From the NCBI RefSeq assembly GCF_002289575.1, contig NZ_NTGA01000009.1, positions 1 to 64,000 on the forward strand: a stretch of 64,000 bases of DNA, read 5' to 3'. The stretch comes from Dietzia natronolimnaea. Lineage in GTDB: Bacteria > Actinomycetota > Actinomycetes > Mycobacteriales > Mycobacteriaceae. Below the pieces are notes generated by a model. It saw only the letters and a list, made by a program, of their open reading frames with translations, was not told the origin of the DNA and made no database searches. The position numbers and the translations under genes are program-made. This document shows, piece by piece, positions 36,751-45,561 of this stretch (its first letter is position 1; every line of letters starts with the position of its first letter).

Positions 36751-37073
36751 GAGGTCTCCTCGATCATGCGCGAGGCGGCGAGCTGGCCGAGCGCGTGCAG
36801 GTACAGCCGCGCTGTCGCGGGATCATCGATCGACACCCCGGCGGCGGCACAGGCGGCGCGCGCGGTGGGGTGGTCGGCGAGGGTGCGGACCACCTCGACG
36901 ATGGTCGGCGACTTGAGGAAGCTGAGCTTGCGTGTGTGGAAGTGGTAGAGCAGTGCCCCGAACGGCTCGGGCCGGAGCGCCACGCCGGGGTGCAGGCGCC
37001 AGCCGGCGTCGAGGTCGAATTCCGCCGGGGCGGCTGACTGCTCGGCGTCGGCCGGCGCTGCTGCGGAGGTCAT
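36747..37073 (-). CDS. mftB: Mycofactocin peptide chaperone MftB (PqqD-like)
   Basis: The 108-aa protein has the RiPP recognition element fold: DLDAGWRLHPGVALRPEPFG, then ALLYHFHTRKLSFLKSP and a helical end. It binds MftA and presents it to MftC. A 20-residue Ala/acidic N-terminal tail precedes the domain. Start ATG at 37073 lies one base after the mftA stop, and the end overlaps mftC. Confidence 0.93.
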   Translation of the reverse strand: MTSAAAPADAEQSAAPAEFDLDAGWRLHPGVALRPEPFGALLYHFHTRKLSFLKSPTIVEVVRTLADHPTARAACAAAGVSIDDPATARLYLHALGQLAASRMIEETS

Positions 37074-37074
37074 C

Positions 37075-37161
37075 TCAGTAGACCCCACACATGCCGTCGA
37101 TGGAGACCTCCTCGATGAGGGCCTCCTCCAGCACGACCTCGGTGTTCTGCGTGTTCTCCAC
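37075..37161 (-). CDS. mftA: Mycofactocin precursor peptide
   Basis: The 28-residue peptide ends with the invariant IDGMCGVY, whose last Val-Tyr becomes the cofactor, preceded by the acidic leader EEALIEEVS. It starts at GTG 37161 with AGAGGA upstream and reads VENTQNTEVV at the N-terminus. It is first in the operon, 55 bases from the promoter described at 37216-37244. It is far too short for ordinary ORF cut-offs. Confidence 0.96.
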   Translation of the reverse strand: MENTQNTEVVLEEALIEEVSIDGMCGVY

Positions 37162-37215
37162 GGCGATTCCTCTCGTCGGCGGGTTGGGTGACTCACCACA
37201 CGCGGTGAGATCTGC

Positions 37216-37244
37216 ATCATATTGACACCTAGTGCCAAATGCAA
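37216..37244 (-). promoter_or_regulatory. mftA promoter with MftR operator candidate filling the spacer
   Basis: On the minus strand a -35 TTGCAT (37239-37244) and a -10 TATGAT (37216-37221) are separated by exactly 17 bases. Those 17 bases (37222-37238, plus strand TTGACACCTAGTGCCAA) form a near-perfect inverted repeat, TTGRCAC-N3-GTGYCAA. A repressor bound there would cover the promoter fully. MftR, encoded divergently 94 bases away, is the likely ligand-responsive binder. The -10 lies 55 bases before mftA. Confidence 0.7.
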
Positions 37245-37297
37245 TGGTCTGCGCACAACCCGTCCCCGGGATGCCTCTAGGCTTGGCGGTCATGGGG

Positions 37298-37342
37298 ATG
37301 ACGGAGCCTTGCCAATGACGGAGCCTTATCAATGACGGAGCC
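37298..37342 (+). repeat. 17-bp tandem repeat forming two mini-ORFs ahead of mftR
   Basis: ATGACGGAGCC occurs at 37298, 37315 and 37332, exactly 17 bp apart. Copies 1 and 2 each open a six-codon ORF (MTEPCQ, MTEPYQ) whose TGA overlaps the next ATG as ATGA. Copy 3 is the mftR start. The GGAG inside each copy is placed 8 bases before the following ATG, so each unit supplies the ribosome-binding site for the next. Confidence 0.75.
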
Positions 37343-37922
37343 GAACGACAGTCGCGCGCCCGGGCGGCGTCCGTCCACGACGCGCGCCTCGATCGTGGCG
37401 GTGGCGCTGAGGCTCTTCGACCGCCAGGGATACGAGGCGACCAGCGTCGACGAGATCGCCGAGGCCGCGCACATCTCCCGGCGGACGCTGTTCCGCTACT
37501 TCCCCGGCAAGGCCGCGATCGCGTGGGGCGAGTTCGACATCCAGATGGACGGGATGCGTCGCCAACTGGCCCGGATCCCGGCCGACACGCCACTGAGGGA
37601 CGCGCTCGCGGACTCCCTGGTCACCTTCAACACCTTCCCGGACTCCGAGACTCAGGTGCACCGCCTGCGGATGGGCCTACTGCTCGGGGTGGACGAGCTC
37701 CAGGCCCATTCGACGCTCATGTACGCCGACTGGCGCAGCGCCGTGGCCGAGTTCGTGGCCGCGCGCCGCGGGGAGTCGGTGCACGACCTCATCCCCGCCG
37801 CCACGGCTCACGCGGCGCTCGGGATCGCCCTCTCGGCGTACCGGCGGTGGGTCGACGAGCCCGACGCCGACCAGGCCCGGTTGCATGCGCTCCTGCGTGA
37901 GGGCACGCGGATCCTCGCTTGA
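37332..37922 (+). CDS. mftR: Mycofactocin system transcriptional regulator (TetR family)
   Basis: The 196-aa TetR protein has helix-turn-helix ATSVDEIAEAAHISRRTLFR (about residues 35-54) followed by YFPGKAAIAWGEFD, a sequence typical of MftR. It is divergent from mftA. MftR is reported to repress mft genes and respond to acyl-CoA ligands. Expression here may pass through two overlapping mini-ORFs. It shares the 170-bp control region with mftA. Confidence 0.9.
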   Translation: MTEPNDSRAPGRRPSTTRASIVAVALRLFDRQGYEATSVDEIAEAAHISRRTLFRYFPGKAAIAWGEFDIQMDGMRRQLARIPADTPLRDALADSLVTFNTFPDSETQVHRLRMGLLLGVDELQAHSTLMYADWRSAVAEFVAARRGESVHDLIPAATAHAALGIALSAYRRWVDEPDADQARLHALLREGTRILA

Positions 37923-37983
37923 TCAGGCGGCCGACCAGGCGGCCCGCACCATCGCGAACCTACCGGGGAGTAACATCGGCGCG

Positions 37984-38490
37984 GTGACCGATACCGCGCC
38001 CTCCACCTCCGCCCCCACCCCGACCTTCCGTCTGTGGCAGAAGGCGACCCGCCTCCCGCTGGGCTCGCGCCTGTTCAGCGCCGCCGTAAGCCTCAAGGCG
38101 CCCTACTTCCGGACCGCCCTGCCGCACGTCGTGGAGCTGCGCCCCGGCCGGTGCGTGGTCCGCGGCCCCGGCTGGTGGGGCAACCGCAACCACATCGGGA
38201 CCTTCCATGTGATCGCGGCGTGCAACCTGGCCGAGATGGCGATGGGCATGCTCGCCGAGGCCACCGTGCCGGCCACCCACCGCTGGATCCCCGTGGGGAT
38301 GAACGTGCGCTACCCGGCCAAGTCGACCGGCGGCATGACGGTCACGGCCGAGTGGACCGACATCCCCGACTTCGCGGCCTTCACCAGCGGCCAGGACGTC
38401 GAGGTCCCCCTGCGCTTCGTTGACGACGCCGGCGTGGAGCCCGTGGTGGGGACCATCACCATCCGGGTCTCCCCCAAGAAGAAATCCTGA
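37984..38490 (+). CDS. DUF4442 (hotdog-fold) protein
   Basis: The 168-aa protein resembles DUF4442 thioesterase-like hotdog proteins: LWQKATRLPLGSRLFSAAVS, LRPGRCVVRGPGWWGNRNHI and GTFHVIAACNLAEMAMGML (the helix of the hotdog), then PVGMNVRYPAKSTGG. A catalytic acid is not obvious. The start GTG at 37984 follows GGGGAG at a long distance. It is 61 bases downstream of mftR on the same strand and may be co-transcribed. An acyl-CoA related role is possible but unproven. Confidence 0.75.
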   Translation: MTDTAPSTSAPTPTFRLWQKATRLPLGSRLFSAAVSLKAPYFRTALPHVVELRPGRCVVRGPGWWGNRNHIGTFHVIAACNLAEMAMGMLAEATVPATHRWIPVGMNVRYPAKSTGGMTVTAEWTDIPDFAAFTSGQDVEVPLRFVDDAGVEPVVGTITIRVSPKKKS

Positions 38491-38535
38491 CGACGACCTG
38501 CCCCACGGCGAGCCGGTCCGCGGGTCGGTCCCGGG

Positions 38536-39402
38536 TCAGTCCCGGGTGCGGGCGTCGAAGGCCTTGACGGCGATCGGCGCGATGATCACCGTCAGCCCGA
38601 CGATCCACAGCAGCGACGCCAGCACCGGGTGCTGCAACGGCAGCGCGGCGTCCGGTCCCACGGCGGGGGCGTTGCCCCAGAGCTCACGCATGGCCTGGAC
38701 GACGGACGCCAGCGGGTTCCACTCAGCGACCGGCCGCAGCCACACCGGCATCGTTTCCGGCGGCGCGAACGTGTTGGCGAGGAAGGTGATGGGGAAGATC
38801 GTGGTGAACATGACGCCGTTGACCGACTCGATGGTCTTGAGGCGGGACCCCACGACGATGCCGATCCAGATCATGACGAAGCCGAAACCCAGCAGGATGA
38901 GGTAACCCAGCACCGCGTCGACCAGCCCGCTCCGGATCCGCCACCCCACGATGAGGCCCGTCAGCGACATGACCACCACACCGATGGAGGAGTGGATGAG
39001 GCTGGAGGCGCTGCGCGCGATGAGGATCGACGCCCGCTGGATGGGTAGCGACCGGAAGCGGTCGATGATGCCCTTGTTGAGGTCGTTGCACAGCCCGGAG
39101 GCCACGACGAACGAGGAGAACGCCATGGTCTGCGCCATGATCCCCGGGAGCAGCCACTCCCGGTAGTCCACGCCGCCGGCCACGGCGATCGCGCCGCCGA
39201 AGACGTAGGCGAACAGCAGCACGAACATCACCGGCTGGATGGTGACGTCCGCCAGGTTCTCGGGCTGGCGACGGATGTGGAAGAGGTTGCGGCGTACCAG
39301 CGCGGAGATCTGTCGGCTCAGCGGCGGCCCGTCGGGGCGGTCCGGCATCTCGAACCGCTCGTGGGTCGCGGAGGTGTGGGCGGGGTCGGCGACGGTGCTC
39401 AT
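38536..39402 (-). CDS. ABC-2 type transporter permease (DrrB-like)
   Basis: The 288-aa protein has six predicted transmembrane helices and the ABC-2 signature in the middle (GIMAQTMAFSSFVVASGLCN, then DRFRSLPIQRASIL). It forms an exporter with the ATPase encoded just upstream, sharing an ATGA overlap (39399-39402). DrrAB-type pumps export hydrophobic drugs or lipids; the cargo is not known here. Confidence 0.9.
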   Translation of the reverse strand: MSTVADPAHTSATHERFEMPDRPDGPPLSRQISALVRRNLFHIRRQPENLADVTIQPVMFVLLFAYVFGGAIAVAGGVDYREWLLPGIMAQTMAFSSFVVASGLCNDLNKGIIDRFRSLPIQRASILIARSASSLIHSSIGVVVMSLTGLIVGWRIRSGLVDAVLGYLILLGFGFVMIWIGIVVGSRLKTIESVNGVMFTTIFPITFLANTFAPPETMPVWLRPVAEWNPLASVVQAMRELWGNAPAVGPDAALPLQHPVLASLLWIVGLTVIIAPIAVKAFDARTRD

Positions 39403-40415
39403 ACCCGGTTCTCCTGTTCGATGGTGTCGGCGCCCGCGGTGTCCCGCGCGCTCTCCGGATCCTCGGCCCGGCGGCCGGTGAGGGACAGGAAGACGTCGTC
39501 CAGACTGGGGCGCTGGAGCCCGATGTCATCGAGCTCGATCCCGGCCTCGGTGAAGGCGGCGGCGATCCCCGCCAGCGCCGAGACGCCCTCCGACGGCGCG
39601 GTGAGCCGGCGGGCGTCGCGGTCGACGTGCAGTTCCCCGATCCTTCCGTCGAGGACCCGCACGGCCTCGTCCACGTCATTCGGTCGCGAAACGGTGATGA
39701 CCAGGCTGGCGGCACCGGACCGGTCCTTGAGCTGCAACGGGGTGCCCTCCGCGATCACGCTGCCGTGGTCGATCACGATCACCCGATCGGCCAGCTGATC
39801 TGCCTCGTCGAGGTACTGGGTGGTGAGCAGCAGCGTGGTGCCGTCCCGCACCAGGTCGCGCAGCACGTCCCACAGCTCGTTGCGCGACCGGGGATCGAGC
39901 CCCGTGGTGGGCTCGTCGAGGAACAGCACGGGCGGGGCCGCGACGAGGCTGGCCGCCAAGTCCAGCCGGCGGCGCATGCCCCCGGAGTAGCTCTTGGCCA
40001 CCCTGGTCGCGGCGTCGCTCAGGGAGAACTTCTCCAGCAACTCATCCGCGCGCGACTTCACCCTCTTCTTGGGCAGTCCGTACAGGTCCCCGATCAGACG
40101 GAGGTTCTCGCGCCCGGTGAGCAACTCGTCGACGGTGGCCGCCTGGGCGGTCAGCCCCATGGCCTTGCGCACCGCGGCGGGTGCTGCCGTCACGTCGTGG
40201 CCGGCGACCCGCGCGGTGCCCGAGGTGGGTGGGCTCAGCGTCGTCATCATGCGGATGGTGGTGGTCTTGCCGGATCCGTTGGGGCCCAGCAGTCCCAGGA
40301 CCGTTCCGGGCGGGACGGAGAAGGAGATGTCATCGACGGCGGTGAAGTCGCCGAACTTCTTGACGAGGTGTTCCGCCTCGATCGCCGGGGCGTCGGACGG
40401 TGGTGGGGTACTCAC
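39399..40415 (-). CDS. ABC transporter ATP-binding protein (DrrA-like)
   Basis: The 338-aa ATPase has Walker A GLLGPNGSGKTTTIRM (about residue 44), signature SYSGGMRRRLDLAASL (about 147), Walker B LFLDEPTTGLD (about 165) and a C-terminal domain (PSLDDVFLSLTGR) typical of the daunorubicin-resistance family. GTG at 40415 is preferred to a longer frame that lacks similarity. It lies 102 bases after the siderophore-binding protein gene on the same strand. Confidence 0.92.
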   Translation of the reverse strand: MSTPPPSDAPAIEAEHLVKKFGDFTAVDDISFSVPPGTVLGLLGPNGSGKTTTIRMMTTLSPPTSGTARVAGHDVTAAPAAVRKAMGLTAQAATVDELLTGRENLRLIGDLYGLPKKRVKSRADELLEKFSLSDAATRVAKSYSGGMRRRLDLAASLVAAPPVLFLDEPTTGLDPRSRNELWDVLRDLVRDGTTLLLTTQYLDEADQLADRVIVIDHGSVIAEGTPLQLKDRSGAASLVITVSRPNDVDEAVRVLDGRIGELHVDRDARRLTAPSEGVSALAGIAAAFTEAGIELDDIGLQRPSLDDVFLSLTGRRAEDPESARDTAGADTIEQENRV

Positions 40416-40517
40416 TCGCCACAGCGTGCCGCGCCGGGAGGGGGTAGTCAAGGCACGCATCCACCAATGCGGACCGATCCCGTCCTGAGCGCCGGCCGGC
40501 TGTCTCCCAGCCTGCGT

Positions 40518-41513
40518 TCAGCCCCGGACGGCATCGGCGATCCGGGGAACCAGGGTGTCGAGGGCGTACGAGATCGACAGTGGGGTGTTGACGGAGATGG
40601 CCTGGCGCTCCGCCGGGGTCAGGGTGAGGAGCTCTGCGGAGAACCGGCCGAACAACTCGTTGTACTCGGTCGGGACGAAGTTCTGGTCGTCGGTCAGGAA
40701 CAGGACCACGTCGCCGTCGAGCATCGCCACCTCTTCGGACGCTACCTGCACGCTGAAACTGGATCCGTCGTCCCGGGCTCTGATCGACTCGGGTAGCCGC
40801 ATCCCGATGGTCTCGATGAACTCCCCGCGCCCGTCCCTGTCCTGGAACCCGTAGTACGTACTCGGGTCGTAGACGAGCACCGCGGTCCCGGTCTTGCCCT
40901 CCAGCTGCGGGTACTTGGCCCTGGTCTGAGCGATACGCTCCTCCAGCTCGGTGAGCAGCTCCTCGCCCTCCTCGACCCGGCCCAGAGCCCGGGCGATCTG
41001 CCGGGTCGCGGGCGCGCGATTGACCTGCCAGACGTTCGTTCCCGCCGGGCGGGCCACCGTGGGCGCGATCGAGGACAACCTCGAATACTGTTCGTCGTCT
41101 GTCCCGCCCTGCACGTCGATGATCAGATCCGGTTCCAACGCGGCGATCTTCTCGTAGTCCGGTTCGCTTGCGTTACCGAGGTCCACCGCGTCGATGTCGC
41201 CGGCGGCATCCTGGGCCCAGGGCTGCAGTCCCGGGTAGTTCGCGCTGCGCACGTAACCGACCGGGTTGACTCCGAGGGCGATCGCGTTGTCGATGTCGCC
41301 CCATCCGAGGGTCACCACCCGCTGGGGCTCGGACTCGATCGTGGTCTCACCGAACTCGTGCTCGACCGTCACCGGGAACGCAGAACCATTTCCGCCGGCA
41401 CCGGAGTTCCCACTTCCGGCAGTGGACCCGTCGCCCGAACTACAGGCGGACAGTCCGACGGCGAGGGTGGTGGCGAGCAGGGCACCGACAGTGCGGCGCA
41501 GTGTCGTTTTCAT
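40518..41513 (-). CDS. Iron-siderophore ABC transporter substrate-binding lipoprotein
   Basis: The 331-aa protein has a lipoprotein signal peptide with the lipobox LSAC (Cys about 24), then a Gly/Ser-rich linker and a class III periplasmic-binding fold: PQRVVTLGWGDIDNAIALGV, EPDYEKIAALEPDLII. It should capture ferric siderophores at the cell surface. It is the last gene of the four-gene uptake operon, overlapping the ATPase gene by four bases. Confidence 0.92.
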   Translation of the reverse strand: MKTTLRRTVGALLATTLAVGLSACSSGDGSTAGSGNSGAGGNGSAFPVTVEHEFGETTIESEPQRVVTLGWGDIDNAIALGVNPVGYVRSANYPGLQPWAQDAAGDIDAVDLGNASEPDYEKIAALEPDLIIDVQGGTDDEQYSRLSSIAPTVARPAGTNVWQVNRAPATRQIARALGRVEEGEELLTELEERIAQTRAKYPQLEGKTGTAVLVYDPSTYYGFQDRDGRGEFIETIGMRLPESIRARDDGSSFSVQVASEEVAMLDGDVVLFLTDDQNFVPTEYNELFGRFSAELLTLTPAERQAISVNTPLSISYALDTLVPRIADAVRG

Positions 41514-42340
41514 TGTGTGGGGATCTCCTTCGGCGTGTGGATCGTTCTCTTTCGACGGTCACGCCCGAGTGGGATGACCTGAGGTGTTCCCGCGACGGGA
41601 TCGGGGACCACGCGGCACCGCAGTCCGAAGACCTCGTGGACGAGCTCCTCCGTGAGGATCTCCTCGGGGGCACCGGTGGCCATCACCCTCCCCTCTCGCA
41701 TCGCGATCAGGTGGGTCGCGTAGCGGGCCGCCTGGTTGAGGTCGTGGAGCACCGCGACCAGGGTTCTGCCCTGGTGGTGCAGGTCGGTGAACATCTCCAT
41801 GAGCTCGATCTGGTGGGCGATGTCCAGGAACGTGGTGGGCTCGTCCAGCAACAACAGTGGGGTCTGCTGTGCGAGCACCAGGGCGACCCAGACGCGTTGA
41901 CGCTGTCCGCCGGAGAGCTCGTCCACCAGGCGCGCGGACAGCTCGGTGGTCTCGGTGGCGGCCAGTGCTGCCGCGACGGCCTCCTCGTCCGCGGTCGACC
42001 ACTGGCGCAGGAACCCCTGATAGGGGTTGCGGCCGCGGGCCACCAGATCGGCGACGGTGATTCCGTCGGGCGCGAGCGAACTCTGCGGCAGCAGCCCCAG
42101 GCGCCGCCCGACCTCCTTGGCCTTGTAGGAACTGATGTCGCGTCCGTCCAGGATCACCTGCCCCCTGGTGGGCGCGAGCAGCCGTGACAGGGCGCGGAGC
42201 AGAGTGGACTTGCCGCAGGCGTTCGGGCCGATGATGACGGTGAACGAGTCCTCGGGGACGGCGACCGACAATCCCTGGGAGATGACCCGTGTGTCGTAGC
42301 CGATCGTGATGTCCTCGGCGTGCAGCGGAGGCAAGGTCAT
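41510..42340 (-). CDS. Ferric-siderophore ABC transporter ATPase (FepC-like)
   Basis: The 276-aa ATPase has Walker A VIIGPNACGKSTLLRAL (about residue 36), signature LVDELSGGQRQRVWVALVLA (about 137) and Walker B LLLLDEPTTFLD (about 160), the sequence typical of FepC/FecE/FhuC. It energises the two permeases encoded upstream. It overlaps both neighbours by four bases. Confidence 0.95.
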   Translation of the reverse strand: MTLPPLHAEDITIGYDTRVISQGLSVAVPEDSFTVIIGPNACGKSTLLRALSRLLAPTRGQVILDGRDISSYKAKEVGRRLGLLPQSSLAPDGITVADLVARGRNPYQGFLRQWSTADEEAVAAALAATETTELSARLVDELSGGQRQRVWVALVLAQQTPLLLLDEPTTFLDIAHQIELMEMFTDLHHQGRTLVAVLHDLNQAARYATHLIAMREGRVMATGAPEEILTEELVHEVFGLRCRVVPDPVAGTPQVIPLGRDRRKRTIHTPKEIPTQ

Positions 42341-43407
42341 GGGAGCTTCCTCATCTCGCGGATCAGTAGCCAGATCAGATAGCTTCCGCCGATGACGACG
42401 GTCACCACCCCCACCGGCAGCGTGTTCGGCAGGGCATGCTGGGCGACCAGGTCGGAGGCCAGCAGCAGGACGGCCCCGACGACCGCGGACGGCCAGAGGG
42501 TGATCCCGGGCGTGCGGGCGAGACGGCGGGCGACCTGCGGCGCGGCCAGCGCGATGAAGGAGATGGGTCCGGCAGCGGCGGTGACCGCCGCCGTCAGTGC
42601 GACGCCCGCGATGATGAGACCCAGTCGCGAGGGTTCGACCCGGATGCCCAATGCTCTGGCGGCGTCGTCACCGAGCTGCATCTGCTGCATCGGCCGCGCC
42701 AGCAGTCCGATGCCCAGCATGAGCACGATCACGACCGCGGTGGCCACACCCGTCTGCTCCCAGGTGATCCCGTTCAACGACCCGGCACCCCACACCGCGG
42801 CGCTCATCGCGACCTCGAGTTCGGCGCGCAACAGCAACCAGGTGTTGAACGCCGTGAGCATGGCCGAGACTCCGATGCCGACGATGATGAACCGGAACCC
42901 GGTGATCCCACCCCGGTACGCCAGCAGATAGACCACCGCGGCGGTGGCCACGCCGCCCACCAGCGCTCCTGAGGCCACCTGGGTGTAGCCGCCCCCGAGA
43001 ACGATGATCACGACGATCGCCCCGGTGTACGAGCCCGTGGCGAACCCGATGACGTCAGGACTCGCCAAGGGGTTGCGGGTCAAGGACTGGAACACCGCGC
43101 CGGAGGCACCGAGGGCCGCGCCGAACACGACGGCGGCGAGGACACGTGGGGCCCGCCACTCCAGCACCACGGTCTGGGCGAAAGTTCCGTCGGCACCGCG
43201 CAGGACGTCGAACAACCGGCCGAGGTCGACGGCGTAGCTACCGACCGCCAGTCCGATCACCGCACCCACGCCCAGGAGAACCGCGAGAACAACGCAGACG
43301 AGGAGCGCCCGTACGGGGAACCGGACGGAGAAACCGTGACGTCGCCACTGCACCTGCCGCGCCCCGAAGTCCACCCGCGAGCCTCCGGTGGCGAGGTCGC
43401 TGCTCAC
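42337..43407 (-). CDS. Ferric-siderophore ABC transporter permease (FepG/FecD-like)
   Basis: The 356-aa permease has about ten transmembrane helices of the BtuC/FepD fold, with VLEWRAPRVLAAVVFGAALG (about residue 65), SLTRNPLASPDVIG (about 98) and the coupling-helix region AGPISFIALAAPQVARRLAR (about 280). It pairs with the permease encoded next upstream. Overlap with both neighbours is ATGA. Confidence 0.94.
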   Translation of the reverse strand: MSSDLATGGSRVDFGARQVQWRRHGFSVRFPVRALLVCVVLAVLLGVGAVIGLAVGSYAVDLGRLFDVLRGADGTFAQTVVLEWRAPRVLAAVVFGAALGASGAVFQSLTRNPLASPDVIGFATGSYTGAIVVIIVLGGGYTQVASGALVGGVATAAVVYLLAYRGGITGFRFIIVGIGVSAMLTAFNTWLLLRAELEVAMSAAVWGAGSLNGITWEQTGVATAVVIVLMLGIGLLARPMQQMQLGDDAARALGIRVEPSRLGLIIAGVALTAAVTAAAGPISFIALAAPQVARRLARTPGITLWPSAVVGAVLLLASDLVAQHALPNTLPVGVVTVVIGGSYLIWLLIREMRKLP

Positions 43408-44480
43408 AGTCCGCTCGCTTTCTTGCGTCGGATCAGGGCGATCAGGACAGGGGCGCCCACGAAGGCGGTGACGATCCCGACGGGCAGTTCACCTGGGCGC
43501 ATCAGCACGCGACCGAGGACGTCCGAGGCGATCACGAGGATCGGCCCCATCACCAGCGAGTAGGCGATGATCCAGCGCTGTTCCGGACCGGTGATCCACC
43601 GGGCGATGTGCGGAACCATCAACCCCACGAACATGATGGGGCCGGCGATCGCCGTCGCTCCGCCGGCGAGCAGCGTCACAGCGATGATCACCGTGGTCCG
43701 TGTCAACGCGACCCTCGTTCCCAGGGACGTCGCGAGATCATCGCCGAGCGCGATCGCGTTCAACGACGACGCCGCGCCCACGGCCAGCACCACTCCGAGG
43801 ATCAGGAACGGCAGCACCGGCAGCAGCACGTCGTATCCTCGGCCGGCGATCGACCCGGCGTTCCAGTTGCGCATCTGGTCGAACGCACCCGGGTCCAGCA
43901 GCGTCATACCCAGTGTGATGCCGGAGAGCACCGCGCCGAGAGCCACGCCCGCAAGCGTCAGCCGCACCGGGTCCGCCGGGCCCCGGCCGGCCGATCCGAT
44001 CAGGTACACCCCCACCGTGACCACCAGGGCCCCGAGGAACGCGAACCACACATACCCGGCGATTGAGGACACCCCGAAGACCGCGACGCCCAGCGCGACG
44101 AAGAACGCCGCCCCGGCGTTCACCCCCAGAATGCCGGGGTCGGCGAGCGGATTACGCGTCAGCGCCTGGATGAGCGCACCCGACACCGCGGCGAGCCCGG
44201 CCCCGACCGCGAGGCCTGTCAGCGTCCGCGGCAGCCGCATCTCCCACACGATGAAGTGCTCGTCGATCGCGAGGTCGGAGTTCCGGAGCGCCTCCAGCAC
44301 CGTGGACAGCGGGATGTCTTTGGACCCGACCGCCACGCTGAACAGCACGGCGACCGCCAGCACCGCCAGGAGAACCAGGAGTCCGGCCGAGCGGCGGGCG
44401 CTGGTGCCCGCCACCCCCCGGCGGGAGCCGCTCCGGGAGCGGGTGGGCACGTCGGTGCCCGTCGTCATGGTCGTCGTCAT
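43404..44480 (-). CDS. Ferric-siderophore ABC transporter permease (FepD-like)
   Basis: The 358-aa BtuC-fold permease opens with a basic/Ser-rich tail, then LLVLLAVLAVAVLFSVAVGS. Family blocks are IVWEMRLPRTLTGLAVGAGL, ALTRNPLADPGILGVNAGAA and AGPIMFVGLMVPHIARW. It is the first gene of the uptake operon, 80 bases behind an iron box. ATG at 44480 (MTTTMTTGT) is chosen as the longer frame extends into the promoter. Confidence 0.93.
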   Translation of the reverse strand: MTTTMTTGTDVPTRSRSGSRRGVAGTSARRSAGLLVLLAVLAVAVLFSVAVGSKDIPLSTVLEALRNSDLAIDEHFIVWEMRLPRTLTGLAVGAGLAAVSGALIQALTRNPLADPGILGVNAGAAFFVALGVAVFGVSSIAGYVWFAFLGALVVTVGVYLIGSAGRGPADPVRLTLAGVALGAVLSGITLGMTLLDPGAFDQMRNWNAGSIAGRGYDVLLPVLPFLILGVVLAVGAASSLNAIALGDDLATSLGTRVALTRTTVIIAVTLLAGGATAIAGPIMFVGLMVPHIARWITGPEQRWIIAYSLVMGPILVIASDVLGRVLMRPGELPVGIVTAFVGAPVLIALIRRKKASGL

Positions 44481-44559
44481 GTCAGGTGCGCTGCTCTCGC
44501 GGCGGTATGGGGCCGGGCAGGGGTCATCATCGTGGACCTCCATCCTCATCCGCCTGAAT

Positions 44560-44578
44560 ATAGGTCAGCCTATCCTTA
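44560..44578. promoter_or_regulatory. DtxR/IdeR iron box upstream of the siderophore uptake operon
   Basis: ATAGGTCAGCCTATCCTTA matches about 15 of 19 positions of the consensus TWAGGTWAGSCTWACCTWA. It lies 80 bases before the first permease gene, so the operon should be repressed when iron is sufficient. Confidence 0.8.
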
Positions 44579-44724
44579 CCGATCAGGCCCGGGGTCACGC
44601 CCCCTGGATGCACCTCTTCCCGTGTGGTACCTCGCATCGCCCCCGGCGTATCGTGGAGAGGTTGCCGCGAGACCCGCCCGTCCCGCGTTGATCCGTTCCC
44701 CCGAGCAAAGGATGACCGGTACCG

Positions 44725-45555
44725 ATGAGCCCCATGTCGACCATCCCGCCCACGATCGCCCGTTCGTGGTTGCTCCTGCCGGCAGACAAGTCCGAGCGGT
44801 TCGACGCGGCCGCGGACTCCGAGATGGACGTCGTTGTCCTGGACGTCGAGGACGGGTGCCGTCAGTCGGAGAAGGAGCGCGCGCGCCGCGAGGTCCGCCA
44901 GTGGCTCGAGGCCGGCAATCACGCGTGGGTCCGCATCAACGACGTCCGCTCCCCCGAGTGGGAGAAGGACCTCATGGCGCTGGGCCACTGCCCCGGTCTG
45001 GACGGGGTGATGTTGGCCAAGACGGAGAACCCGGAGCACGTCTCGCTCACCGCCGCCCGGTTGGCCCCCGACACCCCGATCGTCGCGCTGGTCGAGTCCG
45101 CCGACGGTCTGGCCGCCGCCACGGAGATCGCCAAGACCGACCAGGTGGTGCGCCTGGCCTTCGGTATCGGCGACTACCGCCGCGACACCGGCATCGGCTC
45201 CTCGCAGATCGCCCTGGCCTACACCCGGTCGCAGTTCGTCGTGTCCAGCAGGGTCGCCCGGGTGGCCCCGCCGATCGACGGTCCCACCATCTCCAACGAC
45301 ACCCAGGTCCTCATGGACGCCGCCGAGCACGCGGTCGAGATGGGCATGACCGGCAAGCTGTGCCTGCGGGTGGACCAGGCCCCGTACATCAACGAGGTCC
45401 TGTCCCCCTCGGCCGCCGACGTCTCGTGGGCCGGGTCCGTGATCGACGAGCTGGGCCCCGGGGGCGAGCGGTGCCGCGACGGCGCGGACCTGCCGCGACT
45501 GGCCCGCGCGCAGAAGATCGCGCACCTCGCACAGGCGTACGCCGTCGTGCGCTGA
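44725..45555 (+). CDS. HpcH/HpaI aldolase / citrate lyase beta-subunit (CitE-like) protein
   Basis: The 276-aa TIM-barrel enzyme has SWLLLPADKSERFDAA (about residue 14), VVVLDVEDGCRQSEK (about 38, the Asp/Glu of the active site), GVMLAKTENPEHV (about 93) and VALVESADGLAAA with the metal-binding Glu (about 119). CitE-like proteins in actinobacteria cleave acyl-CoA substrates such as citramalyl-CoA, acting without CitD/CitF partners, none of which are here. Divergent from the siderophore operon. Confidence 0.88.
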   Translation: MSPMSTIPPTIARSWLLLPADKSERFDAAADSEMDVVVLDVEDGCRQSEKERARREVRQWLEAGNHAWVRINDVRSPEWEKDLMALGHCPGLDGVMLAKTENPEHVSLTAARLAPDTPIVALVESADGLAAATEIAKTDQVVRLAFGIGDYRRDTGIGSSQIALAYTRSQFVVSSRVARVAPPIDGPTISNDTQVLMDAAEHAVEMGMTGKLCLRVDQAPYINEVLSPSAADVSWAGSVIDELGPGGERCRDGADLPRLARAQKIAHLAQAYAVVR

Positions 45556-45561
45556 CCTGCC

